Below are positions 1 through 6,311 of a DNA stretch of 8,358 bases, piece after piece. The notes under the pieces are model-generated. The model worked only from the letters and a program-made list of their open reading frames with translations, had not been told where the DNA came from and searched no databases. The translations under genes and the position numbers were made by a program. The stretch comes from an uncultured Eubacteriales bacterium. Its GTDB lineage: Bacteria > Bacillota > Clostridia > Oscillospirales > Oscillospiraceae. The stretch spans positions 1 to 8,358 of the forward strand of contig CABRZL010000084.1 of the NCBI GenBank assembly GCA_902475435.1, read 5' to 3'. Position 1 is the first letter of the stretch. Each line of letters begins with the position of its first letter.

Positions 1-591
1 GCCTATCATGCTGATACATGTAACACTGCGCAACTTAGTGAAGCTGAACTCCAAGCACAAATTGATCAATATAACACACTAGTGGATCAGTATTACTCGA
101 CTGATAATCCCAGTTATGAATTGGATAAGACGCAAAATGAGTATCTTTTACGAGAAGTATTTCAAGAAACGACAACATATCTTGTTGATGGTGGCGTAAC
201 AGATTATGAAGTTCAGACATTAACCTTTAATGAGACAAATACAGTTGCGGTTGTTAGTATAAAAATGGTTTGTTATAACAAGTGGGTTGATGCGACTGAA
301 ACAGGCGCTTTTGAGATAACCTGCTGTGCGAATACCGTTAATCTTACAGCGCAAATGGTAAAAGTCGACGAATCCTGGAAGCTGCAACGACATATTGAGT
401 ACACAATGACTGATTCTTGGGTTCCGGAAGATGTGTTTACTGAGCCTCAACCATATTCCTTGGACCAAGCTCAGGAGGATGCCTTGCAAGCAGGGGAATT
501 GGCCTCAGAAGAATACTCCAATTTTGAAGATGCGCTGAGTGCTGCAAATGAAATTCAAGTAGAAGAAATTTGTCCGCTTTCGGTAGAATGA
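1..591 (+). CDS. 3' part of an unrecognised acidic, probably exported protein
   Basis: The reading frame is open from the first base of the window to a TGA at 589-591, so the start lies upstream and 196 residues are visible. I do not recognise the family. What can be seen is a Glu/Asp-rich chain with few Lys/Arg, alternating polar/hydrophobic strands (around VQTLTFNETNTVAVVSIKM and TVNLTAQMVKVDESWKLQRH), and a highly acidic tail that ends in ICPLSVE. The strand pattern with a late 'DESWKLQ' segment resembles the small alpha/beta NTF2-like or DUF-type domains found in secreted Firmicutes proteins, but this is only an impression. No catalytic motif is visible. The coding sequence looks more AT-rich than the clc, purF and glnA genes downstream, which could mean a different origin. 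A hairpin with a T-run 50 bases after the stop would end the transcript. The frame is convincing as a gene; its function is unknown. Confidence 0.7.
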   Translation, partial: AYHADTCNTAQLSEAELQAQIDQYNTLVDQYYSTDNPSYELDKTQNEYLLREVFQETTTYLVDGGVTDYEVQTLTFNETNTVAVVSIKMVCYNKWVDATETGAFEITCCANTVNLTAQMVKVDESWKLQRHIEYTMTDSWVPEDVFTEPQPYSLDQAQEDALQAGELASEEYSNFEDALSAANEIQVEEICPLSVE

Positions 592-640
592 AAGCACATA
601 CTCCAATAGTTCCACAACTCGATACGGTCGTAACATGAAT

Positions 641-678
641 GTTCCGTCGGAGAAGAAACCTTCTCCGGTGGAATTTTT
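641..678 (+). terminator. Rho-independent terminator after the first gene
   Basis: CGGAGAAG (648-655) pairs perfectly with CTTCTCCG (660-667) across an AAAC loop. The stem extends outward with two G-U wobbles and then C-G, C-G, T-A and T-A pairs down to about 641/674, and is followed at once by TTTTT (674-678). The T-run lies only on the plus-strand exit side, so it fits termination of the gene ending at 591. Confidence 0.65.
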
Positions 679-737
679 GCCGACAGTTTCGATAAGCAGG
701 CGAGAAAGGCAATCTTTATTCATTTTTTCAAAGTTGC

Positions 738-766
738 TTGTTTTTTGGAAGATGGTTTGGTATGCT
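738..766 (+). promoter_or_regulatory. Weak candidate promoter for the grpB'-clc-GNAT genes
   Basis: TTGTTT (738-743) and TATGCT (761-766) are separated by 17 bases. Each matches the sigma-A consensus only in part (3/6 and 4/6). It is listed because the clc and acetyltransferase genes downstream have no better promoter visible after the terminator at 641-678. It may be a chance match in T-rich DNA. Confidence 0.22.
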
Positions 767-807
767 GTATCCAAAACCTCTAATTTTGGGTAAATGGAGG
801 AGAGCGT

Positions 808-1125
808 TTGAATGCAGCCGGTTGGCTTTGTATGTCGGAAAGTTCCAAAAGGCTTTCTTTCAACTGGGGATATACGCCGGACGGCTTTGCAGAGTGCGTA
901 TATCATCTGCACGTACAGTATTGGGGCGATCATGATGAGCTTTATTTCCGGGATTATCTGTTGGCCCATCCTGATACAGCAAGGGAATACGGCAGATTGA
1001 AACAAAAACTGGCGGGATCATATAAACATGACAGGGATGGTTATACCCGGAGGAAGACGGATTTTGTAGACAAATATACACAGGAGGGAAAACGCGAATT
1101 TGCGGGAAGATATGAGGACAAGTGA
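808..1125 (+). pseudogene. GrpB (UPF0157) family protein, C-terminal half only
   Basis: The 105-residue frame matches the C-terminal half of GrpB-family proteins, a nucleotidyltransferase-fold family of unsettled function that is normally about 170-180 residues long. Family landmarks present are the WLCMSES segment (residues 6-12), NWGYTPDGFAE (19-29), the YHLHV histidine motif (32-36), DELYFRDYLLAHP (43-55), the DRDGYT segment (75-80) and a KTDFV helix (83-87). The N-terminal half, including the HIGSTAVPG-like motif that characterises the family, is missing. Family-like residues appear to begin slightly before 808, and a TAA at 781-783 closes the frame upstream. TTG at 808 has a GGAGG (796-800) at good spacing, so a short product could still be made, but that GGAGG may simply be leftover codons. 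The end overlaps the start of the CLC gene by 14 bases, so translation of the remnant could feed ribosomes to clc. Loss of function is inferred from the missing half. Confidence 0.7.
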
Positions 1126-2398
1126 GGAACATAAACAACGGTTGCAAGAATGGCTCCGCATCAAGATGCCGCACTGGAAGGACTATGGAATAACGCTGCT
1201 AAAATGGGTGCTGTTTTCGCTTGTAGTGGGGCTTGTTGTAGGAGTCGTGGGAGGGCTGTTTTATAAGGCCATTGCATGGGCAACCGAATTCTGGGAAACG
1301 CATGGCTGGATATTGTTTTTCTTGCCCCTTGCCGGTCTTGCGATCGTTTTAGCCTATCGGATTACTGGAATGAACGATGACAAGGGGACAGAGTATATCA
1401 TTGGAGCCGTTCGGGAAGGAAGAATGCTGCGAATTCGGACGGCGCCCCTGATTTTCTTCGGCACGGTGTTAACCCATCTCACAGGCGGAAGTGCAGGACG
1501 TGAGGGCGCGGCTTTGCAGTTGGGTGGTTCTATGTCTAATTTTATTGGAAGACTAGTCCATCTAGATGAAAAAGATGATCGGATCATTACCATGTGCGGC
1601 ATGGCCGCGGGATTTTCCGCGTTATTTGGAACGCCGTTGGCGGCGGCCGTGATGGCCATGGAAGTAGTCAGTGTGGGGGTTATGTATTATGCGGCCATAG
1701 TACCATGTATTTTGTCGGCGCTGATTGCGCAGGAAGTTGCCGGCATGATGGGGATTGTACCTACGGCGTTCCAGGTTTTGAACGTGCCGGAGATGGAACC
1801 GGTGGTCATCATGCAGATGATAGGATTTGGCATTTTCTGTGCGTTGGTGTCTATCCTGTTTTGTGGTGTAATGCATTTGATGCCAAAACTCTATGAAAAG
1901 GTTACAAAGAATCCGTATCTCCGAGTGGCAATCGGCGGCGTATTCGTTGTGCTTTTGAGTATTTTGCTTGGAAGGGATTATAATGGCGCCGGAGTCAATG
2001 TAATTCAAAGTGCGCTGAATGGAGAGGCCCGGCCTGAGGCGTTTTTTATAAAAATCCTGTTTACAGCACTGACTCTGGCCGCCGGGTTTAAGGGTGGCGA
2101 GATTGTCCCTGCTTTCTTCTGTGGTGCGACATTTGGATGTTTCTATGGAACGCTGTTGGGAATCCCGGCTTCTTTTGCGGCGGCTTTGGGACTGGTTTCC
2201 GTATTCTGTGGCGTCACAAATTGTCCGCTGACGTCCATCCTATTGGCCTATGAGCTCTTTGGCGGAGCGGGACTTCCGCTCTATGCGCTGGCAATTGCAG
2301 TCAGCTATATGCTTTCTGGGTACAGCGGGTTGTACCATGCCCAAAAGATCGTCTACTCAAAACTACGACCGGAATTTATCAATCGAGATACGCATTGA
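1112..2398 (+). CDS. CLC-family anion/proton antiporter, fluoride-exporter-like
   Basis: A multi-spanning membrane protein of the CLC (EriC) family, 428 residues, near full length for a CLC without CBS domains. Numbering from ATG 1112, the helix-N-side motif GGSAGREGAALQLGGS lies at about 125-140 and contains the gating glutamate Glu131. The chloride-binding GSGIP loop of ClcA is replaced by KGTEYI (91-96). The later GGIFAP motif is replaced by GGEIVP with Glu330, and tyrosines lie in SGYSGLY (402-408). Loss of the GSGIP serine and a glutamate in the GGE position are features of the CLC-F branch, whose members expel fluoride in exchange for protons, so fluoride export is my preferred reading; chloride transport remains possible. 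Start choice is open: ATG 1112 has only a weak GGGAAG before it, while TTG 1100 has AGGAGGG (1082-1088) 11 bases upstream and would add four residues. The gene overlaps the grpB remnant and is followed closely by the GNAT gene, suggesting co-transcription. No fluoride riboswitch is visible upstream. Confidence 0.88.
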   Translation: MRTSEEHKQRLQEWLRIKMPHWKDYGITLLKWVLFSLVVGLVVGVVGGLFYKAIAWATEFWETHGWILFFLPLAGLAIVLAYRITGMNDDKGTEYIIGAVREGRMLRIRTAPLIFFGTVLTHLTGGSAGREGAALQLGGSMSNFIGRLVHLDEKDDRIITMCGMAAGFSALFGTPLAAAVMAMEVVSVGVMYYAAIVPCILSALIAQEVAGMMGIVPTAFQVLNVPEMEPVVIMQMIGFGIFCALVSILFCGVMHLMPKLYEKVTKNPYLRVAIGGVFVVLLSILLGRDYNGAGVNVIQSALNGEARPEAFFIKILFTALTLAAGFKGGEIVPAFFCGATFGCFYGTLLGIPASFAAALGLVSVFCGVTNCPLTSILLAYELFGGAGLPLYALAIAVSYMLSGYSGLYHAQKIVYSKLRPEFINRDTH

Positions 2399-2412
2399 GA
2401 GGTGAAACATAT

Positions 2413-3192
2413 ATGAATAATCGAGAAGTTCTGGATGTTGCCGTTCGGCAATCTGCTATTGATTTGAATTGCAGTCCGGAGGATTTTTTTCGTGGTTCTC
2501 CATGTATCGTTCGATCAAAAGCTAACCCGGAGGCAAGGAAATATCTGGTGTTGCCATTTGAGTGTGATTTGGTGTTTTATGGTGGCAATGTCGTTGCGTC
2601 GGTTAGCGAGAGAACAGAGCCAATTGTGCATCAATATCTCAATCGGTTTCAGCCGGAACATTGTTTTGAAACGCCGAACTTACATGTATTGGATGATAAT
2701 TTGCGGGCGTTTGGTCTGAGAACCCGACATATGGCAGAATATTTTTTACCGGATACGACAGAGCTGCGGGAGATTCCCTGTCAATTTCCCTTAAAAATTT
2801 TATGCCCGGAAGAATTTCAGGATTTATACCTTCCGCAGTGGGGAAATGCACTGTGCAAAGACAGGAAGGAATGCGATCTATTAGCCGTAGGAGCTTATGA
2901 CGGAGAAAAATTGATTGGATTGGCGGGGGCGTCAGCGGACTGCACTACCATGTGGCAGATTGGCATTGATGTACTACCGGATTATCGTCGGAGAGGAATC
3001 GCAGCGTCGTTGACCAGTCGGCTGGCGCTGGAAATATTTCAGAGGGGGAAAGTACCGTTTTATTGTGCTGCATGGAGCAATATTGCTTCCGTATGCAATG
3101 CAATCCGCTGTGGCTTTCGACCGGCTTGGGCCGAATTGACAGCGAAACCGATAGAAGAGGGTAGAATGGAACTTACTCCATCCATGGTATAA
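2413..3192 (+). CDS. GNAT-family N-acetyltransferase
   Basis: A 259-residue protein with a C-terminal GNAT fold that would transfer an acetyl group from acetyl-CoA to an amine; the acceptor is unknown. The acetyl-CoA motif A is clear at about 183-200 (IGIDVLPDYRRRGIAASL, with R/Q-x-x-G-x-A as RRRGIA). It is followed by the motif-B-like stretch YCAAWSNIASVCNAIRCGF (217-235), where the Asn and the final Gly-Phe are typical. The first ~125 residues form a separate domain (FYGGNVVASVSE and nearby) seen in a group of uncharacterised Firmicutes GNAT proteins, and no substrate can be read from it. ATG 2413 is chosen because AGAGGTG (2398-2404) sits 8 bases upstream; the frame could also open at a TTG at 2395 that overlaps the clc stop, but this lacks a binding site. 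Only 14 bases separate it from clc, so the two are probably one transcript. Confidence 0.85.
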   Translation: MNNREVLDVAVRQSAIDLNCSPEDFFRGSPCIVRSKANPEARKYLVLPFECDLVFYGGNVVASVSERTEPIVHQYLNRFQPEHCFETPNLHVLDDNLRAFGLRTRHMAEYFLPDTTELREIPCQFPLKILCPEEFQDLYLPQWGNALCKDRKECDLLAVGAYDGEKLIGLAGASADCTTMWQIGIDVLPDYRRRGIAASLTSRLALEIFQRGKVPFYCAAWSNIASVCNAIRCGFRPAWAELTAKPIEEGRMELTPSMV

Positions 3193-3208
3193 ATCTGTAA
3201 ATGGCAAA

Positions 3209-3233
3209 TAAAAGTGCAGCACGTCGCTTTTTT
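3209..3233 (+). terminator. Weak terminator candidate after the GNAT gene
   Basis: AAAAGTG can pair with CGCTTTT (one G-U) around a loop of about 8 bases, and the T-run at 3228-3233 follows. The stem is short and AT-rich, so termination would be inefficient. It is the only terminator-like structure between the GNAT stop and the purF promoter. Confidence 0.3.
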
Positions 3234-3268
3234 AGAAATAGGATTTGCGGGTATCATAAGGGGAGAAC

Positions 3269-3297
3269 TTGCCTTTACAGGGGAAGCATGATATAAT
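3269..3297 (+). promoter_or_regulatory. Sigma-A promoter of purF
   Basis: TTGCCT (3269-3274) and a perfect TATAAT (3292-3297) are separated by exactly 17 bases. The predicted transcript start near 3304 leaves a leader of about 30 bases that carries AGGAGG (3323-3328) seven bases before the purF ATG. The leader is too short for a purine riboswitch, and no PurR-type palindrome was recognised. Confidence 0.75.
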
Positions 3298-3335
3298 AAA
3301 CTGTCGATTTTTGTATAAGTTCAGGAGGCTGTTTC

Positions 3336-4736
3336 ATGGGCTGTTTTGACTATGAGGAACTTTGGGGCGTTCATGAGGAGTGCGGTGTGTTTGGCATCTA
3401 TAATCCGGCCGGTGATTGTGCAAGAGATACGTACTATGGTCTTTATGCACTTCAACATCGTGGCCAGGAGTCCTGCGGTATTGCTGCCAATAATGACCGC
3501 GACATCACCTGCTATAAAGATATGGGCATGGTGGGGGATGTATTTTCAGAGGAAAAGCTTGATGAACTGGGCGGTACCATGGCAATTGGCCATGTACGCT
3601 ATTCTACAGCCGGCGGTTCCAAGCGCGAGAATGCTCAGCCCCTGACATTAAGTTATATTAAAAACAATTTGGCGTTGGTGCACAATGGAAATCTTGTCAA
3701 TGCCGCTGCGCTGAAGTATCAGTTTGAACGGACAGGTTCTATCTTCCAAACGACTGCCGACACAGAGGTTATTGCGTATGCGATAGCCCGGCAGCGTCTG
3801 GAATGCGGATCGATTGAAGATGCAGTGGTAGGCACCATGAAAAAATTAGTTGGCGCATTCAGCTTAATTGTTATGAGTGGTAGAAAGCTGATTGCGGCGC
3901 GGGATCCATGGGGATTTCGTCCGCTGTGTATCGGGCAGCGTGGAGATGCTTGGGTATTTGCGTCTGAAACCTGCGCCCTGGATGGCGTAGGGGCACATTT
4001 TGTTCGGGATGTTGAGCCTGGGGAAGTAGTGGTGATCGAGGACGGGCAGTTACGTTCCATCCGGGAGAACTGCTCCGGGCAAAGTCACATTTGTATTTTT
4101 GAATATATCTATTTTGCCAGACCTGATAGCGTCATTGGAGGACAGGGGGTCCATGAATCCCGACTGGAAGCTGGTAGACTTTTGGCGCGGCAGAGTCCGG
4201 TAGATGCGGATGTTGTGATAGGCGTTCCAGATTCCGGTTTGGATGCGGCCCTGGGATATGCACAGGAATCCGGGATCCCTGTCGCTGAGGGCTTTCTGAA
4301 GAATCGTTATATAGGCAGAACCTTTATTAAGCCGGAACAGTCCTCTCGGGAAACAGCGGTCAAGTTAAAGCTCTCTCCTATGCGCAGCCAGATTGCTGGG
4401 AAGCGTGTTGTTATGATTGATGATTCCATTGTTCGCGGCACGACTTCAAATTTAATTACGAATCTTTTGAGGGAAGCAGGGGCAAAGGAGGTTCATGTGA
4501 GAATTTCTGCGCCGCCGTTTATTTCGCCTTGTTATTTTGGAACGGATGTTCCTGATAAGGAGCACTTGATCGCCTGCAATATGGATTTGGATGCCATCCG
4601 TAAACATATCGGAGCAGATTCGCTGGCGTATCTTGATGTGAAAAGCTTGCGTTACTTGGTCCCGAAGATAAAAGGAGGATTTTGCGATGGGTGCTTTACA
4701 GGGTGTTATCCAGTGGAAATCCCTCCTGATGTGTGA
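3336..4736 (+). CDS. purF: Amidophosphoribosyltransferase (glutamine PRPP amidotransferase)
   Basis: PurF catalyses the first committed step of purine synthesis: glutamine plus PRPP gives 5-phosphoribosylamine, glutamate and pyrophosphate, in the cytosol. The 466-residue protein has the usual Bacillus-type length. A 15-residue propeptide ends in HEE, and processing would expose the catalytic nucleophile Cys16 of CGVFGIY. The N-terminal glutaminase domain also shows LQHRGQESCGI (39-49), GHVRYST (85-91) and HNGNL (116-120). The C-terminal phosphoribosyltransferase domain carries the PRPP loop VVMIDDSIVRGTTS (358-371). Four cysteines fit the 4Fe-4S ligands of the B. subtilis enzyme: Cys253 (HICIFEYIYF), Cys399 (ISPCYFG), Cys450 and Cys453 (GGFCDGC). 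This cluster makes the enzyme oxygen-sensitive, as in the Bacillus relative. AGGAGG lies seven bases before ATG. The gene has its own promoter and is not followed by other pur genes; glnA, which supplies its glutamine, is next. Confidence 0.97.
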   Translation: MGCFDYEELWGVHEECGVFGIYNPAGDCARDTYYGLYALQHRGQESCGIAANNDRDITCYKDMGMVGDVFSEEKLDELGGTMAIGHVRYSTAGGSKRENAQPLTLSYIKNNLALVHNGNLVNAAALKYQFERTGSIFQTTADTEVIAYAIARQRLECGSIEDAVVGTMKKLVGAFSLIVMSGRKLIAARDPWGFRPLCIGQRGDAWVFASETCALDGVGAHFVRDVEPGEVVVIEDGQLRSIRENCSGQSHICIFEYIYFARPDSVIGGQGVHESRLEAGRLLARQSPVDADVVIGVPDSGLDAALGYAQESGIPVAEGFLKNRYIGRTFIKPEQSSRETAVKLKLSPMRSQIAGKRVVMIDDSIVRGTTSNLITNLLREAGAKEVHVRISAPPFISPCYFGTDVPDKEHLIACNMDLDAIRKHIGADSLAYLDVKSLRYLVPKIKGGFCDGCFTGCYPVEIPPDV

Positions 4737-4846
4737 TGAATATGAATTTTCTAAGCGTGTTGATGCAGAAAACACGTGAAATATTCAGATATTATTGTTA
4801 AAACAGAAAAATGATGCAAGAAAGCAAAAAAATTCATCATTTATAA
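4737..4846. other. AT-rich spacer upstream of the glnA promoter
   Basis: No gene is visible. A short imperfect hairpin, GCGTGTT (4755-4761) with AACACGT (4771-4777), lies just after purF but has no T-run, so it is not a convincing terminator. A perfect 8-base inverted repeat, AAATGATG (4809-4816) and CATCATTT (4835-4842), sits right against the -35 box. The A-rich stretch at 4821-4832 could act as an UP element. Confidence 0.4.
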
Positions 4847-4875
4847 TTGACAGAGGAAAGCTCATTGACTATAAT
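4847..4875 (+). promoter_or_regulatory. Exact-consensus sigma-A promoter of glnA
   Basis: TTGACA (4847-4852) and TATAAT (4870-4875) are both perfect and separated by 17 bases. Transcription would start near 4882, giving a leader of about 60 bases that consists almost entirely of the hairpin at 4890-4918 plus the ribosome binding site. A promoter this strong in front of a costly nitrogen enzyme suggests that control acts after initiation, or through a repressor. Confidence 0.85.
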
Positions 4876-4889
4876 AATACCAACAGCAA

Positions 4890-4926
4890 CGGCAGCTCGC
4901 ATTGCCTGCGAGCTGCCGGACTTTTT
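4890..4926 (+). promoter_or_regulatory. Terminator-like attenuator hairpin in the glnA leader
   Basis: CGGCAGCTCGC (4890-4900) pairs perfectly over 11 bp with GCGAGCTGCCG (4908-4918), leaving the loop ATTGCCT, and TTTTT follows at 4922-4926. It lies downstream of the promoter and directly before AAGGAGG (4927-4933), so it would end transcription before glnA unless disrupted. An alternative, shorter fold, GGCAG (4891-4895) with TTGCC (4902-4906, one G-U), leaves a six-base loop CTCGCA and excludes the long stem. ANTAR proteins are known to bind small hairpins with six-base loops and prevent overlapping terminators, and an ANTAR gene is the second gene of this operon. The classical two-hairpin ANTAR target is not clearly present, because the leader is too short for a first hairpin. 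Confidence 0.6.
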
Positions 4927-4940
4927 AAGGAGGGTATTCC

Positions 4941-6272
4941 ATGGCCAAATATTCAAAAGCTGATATTATTCGTATGGTAGAAGAAGAAAATGTGAAGTTT
5001 ATTCGCCTGCAGTTCTCTGATATCTTTGGTATGTTGAAGAATGTAGCGGTGACAGCTTCTCAAATTATGAAGGTACTAGATAATCAAATTATGATTGACG
5101 GCAGTTCCATCGAGGGCTTTGTTCGTATCAACGAATCAGATCAGTACCTGCGGCCTGATCTGGATACCTTTTGTATCATGCCCTGGCGTCCCATGAATGG
5201 AAAGGTTGCTAGAATGATATGTTCTGTGTATAATCCGGACGGAACGCCGTTTGTAGGAGATCCGAGAAATGTGTTGCAGAGGGCTGTTGATGATGCAAAA
5301 ACACTGGGATATACATTTAATGTTGGACCTGAATGCGAATTTTTCCTGTTTGAGACGGATGAGAAAGGACAGGCTACGGTTCATCCCCATGATGCGGCAG
5401 GATACTTTGATATGAGTCCATTGGATCATGGAGAGACAGTCCGCCGGGACGTTTGCCTTGCGTTGGAGTCTATGGGATTTGAAATCGAAGCTAGCCATCA
5501 TGAAGTGGCGATGGGGCAGCATGAGATAGACTTTAAATATGCCGATGCGATTACGACAGCAGATCGGATAGAAACCTTGAAGCTCACGGTGAAAACGTAT
5601 GCAGCTAAAAATGGACTCCATGCCACCTTTATGCCCAAACCCATCCATGGTATCAATGGTTCCGGCATGCATATTAACATGAGTCTGTTTAAGGATGGGA
5701 AAAATGCTTTTTACGATGAAACAGATTCCCTTGGATTGAGTAAAACGGCCTACAGTTTTATTGCCGGACTGATGGAACATGTACCCGGAATGGCAGCGGT
5801 GTTGAATCCTTTGGTTAACAGCTATAAGCGTCTGGTACCTGGATACGAGGCGCCCTGTTATGTAGCATGGTCTGCAAGCAATCGATCTGCCCTAATTCGG
5901 ATTCCTTCTGCCCGTGGGAATTCAACCCGTGTAGAGCTTCGATGTCCGGATCCCGCCTGCAATCCATACCTGGCGTTGGCGGTTTGTTTAGCAGCGGGTA
6001 TGGACGGAGTGAAACGCGGATTGCAGCCGGTTGATCAAATCAAGGATAATATTTTTATGATGAATGAAAAAGAGCGAAATGAGGCTGGGATTATTAGTCT
6101 GCCTGCAGATCTGAAACAGGCAATTGATGCAATGGAACAGGATCCGCTGATTCTTTCTACTCTGGGCGAACATGCCAGTGAAGCTTATTTAATGGGGAAA
6201 AAACAGGAGTGGGACGAATACCGTACCAGTGTTAGCCAATGGGAGCTGGATCGTTATTTGGTACGCTATTGA
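4941..6272 (+). CDS. glnA: Type I glutamine synthetase (GSI-alpha)
   Basis: Glutamine synthetase joins ammonia to glutamate using ATP, the main route of ammonium assimilation; it acts as a cytosolic dodecamer. At 443 residues it is essentially the B. subtilis length and aligns throughout. Metal and substrate residues are present: Glu131 and Glu133 (GPECEFFLF), Glu188 (SHHEVA), Glu195 (GQHEIDF), His244 (SGMHIN), Glu303 of the GYEAP flap and Glu332 (TRVELRCPDP). Arg62 in SIEGFVRINESD is the residue tied to glutamine feedback inhibition in the Firmicutes enzyme. The adenylylation loop of the GSI-beta type is absent, so control should be by feedback and at the RNA level. AAGGAGG lies seven bases before the ATG. 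The gene has a consensus promoter and a terminator-like leader hairpin, and is followed 39 bases later by an ANTAR regulator, an order known for clostridial glnA loci. Confidence 0.97.
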   Translation: MAKYSKADIIRMVEEENVKFIRLQFSDIFGMLKNVAVTASQIMKVLDNQIMIDGSSIEGFVRINESDQYLRPDLDTFCIMPWRPMNGKVARMICSVYNPDGTPFVGDPRNVLQRAVDDAKTLGYTFNVGPECEFFLFETDEKGQATVHPHDAAGYFDMSPLDHGETVRRDVCLALESMGFEIEASHHEVAMGQHEIDFKYADAITTADRIETLKLTVKTYAAKNGLHATFMPKPIHGINGSGMHINMSLFKDGKNAFYDETDSLGLSKTAYSFIAGLMEHVPGMAAVLNPLVNSYKRLVPGYEAPCYVAWSASNRSALIRIPSARGNSTRVELRCPDPACNPYLALAVCLAAGMDGVKRGLQPVDQIKDNIFMMNEKERNEAGIISLPADLKQAIDAMEQDPLILSTLGEHASEAYLMGKKQEWDEYRTSVSQWELDRYLVRY

Positions 6273-6311
6273 TTTGGTGCATAGAAGTATCTAATAAGGG
6301 GGCGGAATGAT

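Larger units (their letters stand above)
592..807. other. Gene-poor junction stretch before the truncated GrpB gene
   Basis: About 215 bases without a convincing gene. It holds the terminator at 641-678 and T-rich tracts at 721-746. Where a full-length GrpB gene would have its N-terminal half, no reading frame in this stretch shows the family's conserved start. A minus-strand frame is open across the whole stretch, but most of its length lies antisense to the flanking genes and I cannot assign it to a family. A weak promoter-like pair (TTGTTT at 738-743, 17-base spacer, TATGCT at 761-766) could serve the genes downstream. The stretch is best read as a rearrangement scar or old insertion that removed the front of grpB. 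Confidence 0.4.

Noticed and set aside
505..1005. 166-codon minus-strand frame across the spacer and the grpB remnant
   Set aside because: Most of it is antisense to the first gene and to the GrpB remnant. The part covering 592-800 is not recognisable as a protein family. It is kept only as an unexplained observation, not as a gene.
592..1111. Fluoride riboswitch upstream of the CLC gene
   Set aside because: Looked for the conserved GGNGATG...CTGATG...CCTAC arrangement. Only scattered short matches such as GGGGCGATCATGATG inside the grpB remnant occur, without the paired partners.
4737..4846. GlnR/TnrA operator (TGTNA-N7-TNACA)
   Set aside because: TGTTAAAACA at 4796-4805 has the right flavour, but the spacing between half sites is wrong.
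4737..4940. T-box or large riboswitch in front of glnA
   Set aside because: The consensus promoter leaves only ~60 bases of leader, and no T-box sequence (AGGGTGGNACCGCG) is present.
5136..5780. 214-codon open frame on the minus strand
   Set aside because: It lies entirely antisense to glnA, whose protein is conserved throughout. The translation resembles no known family and there is no ribosome binding site, so it is a shadow frame.
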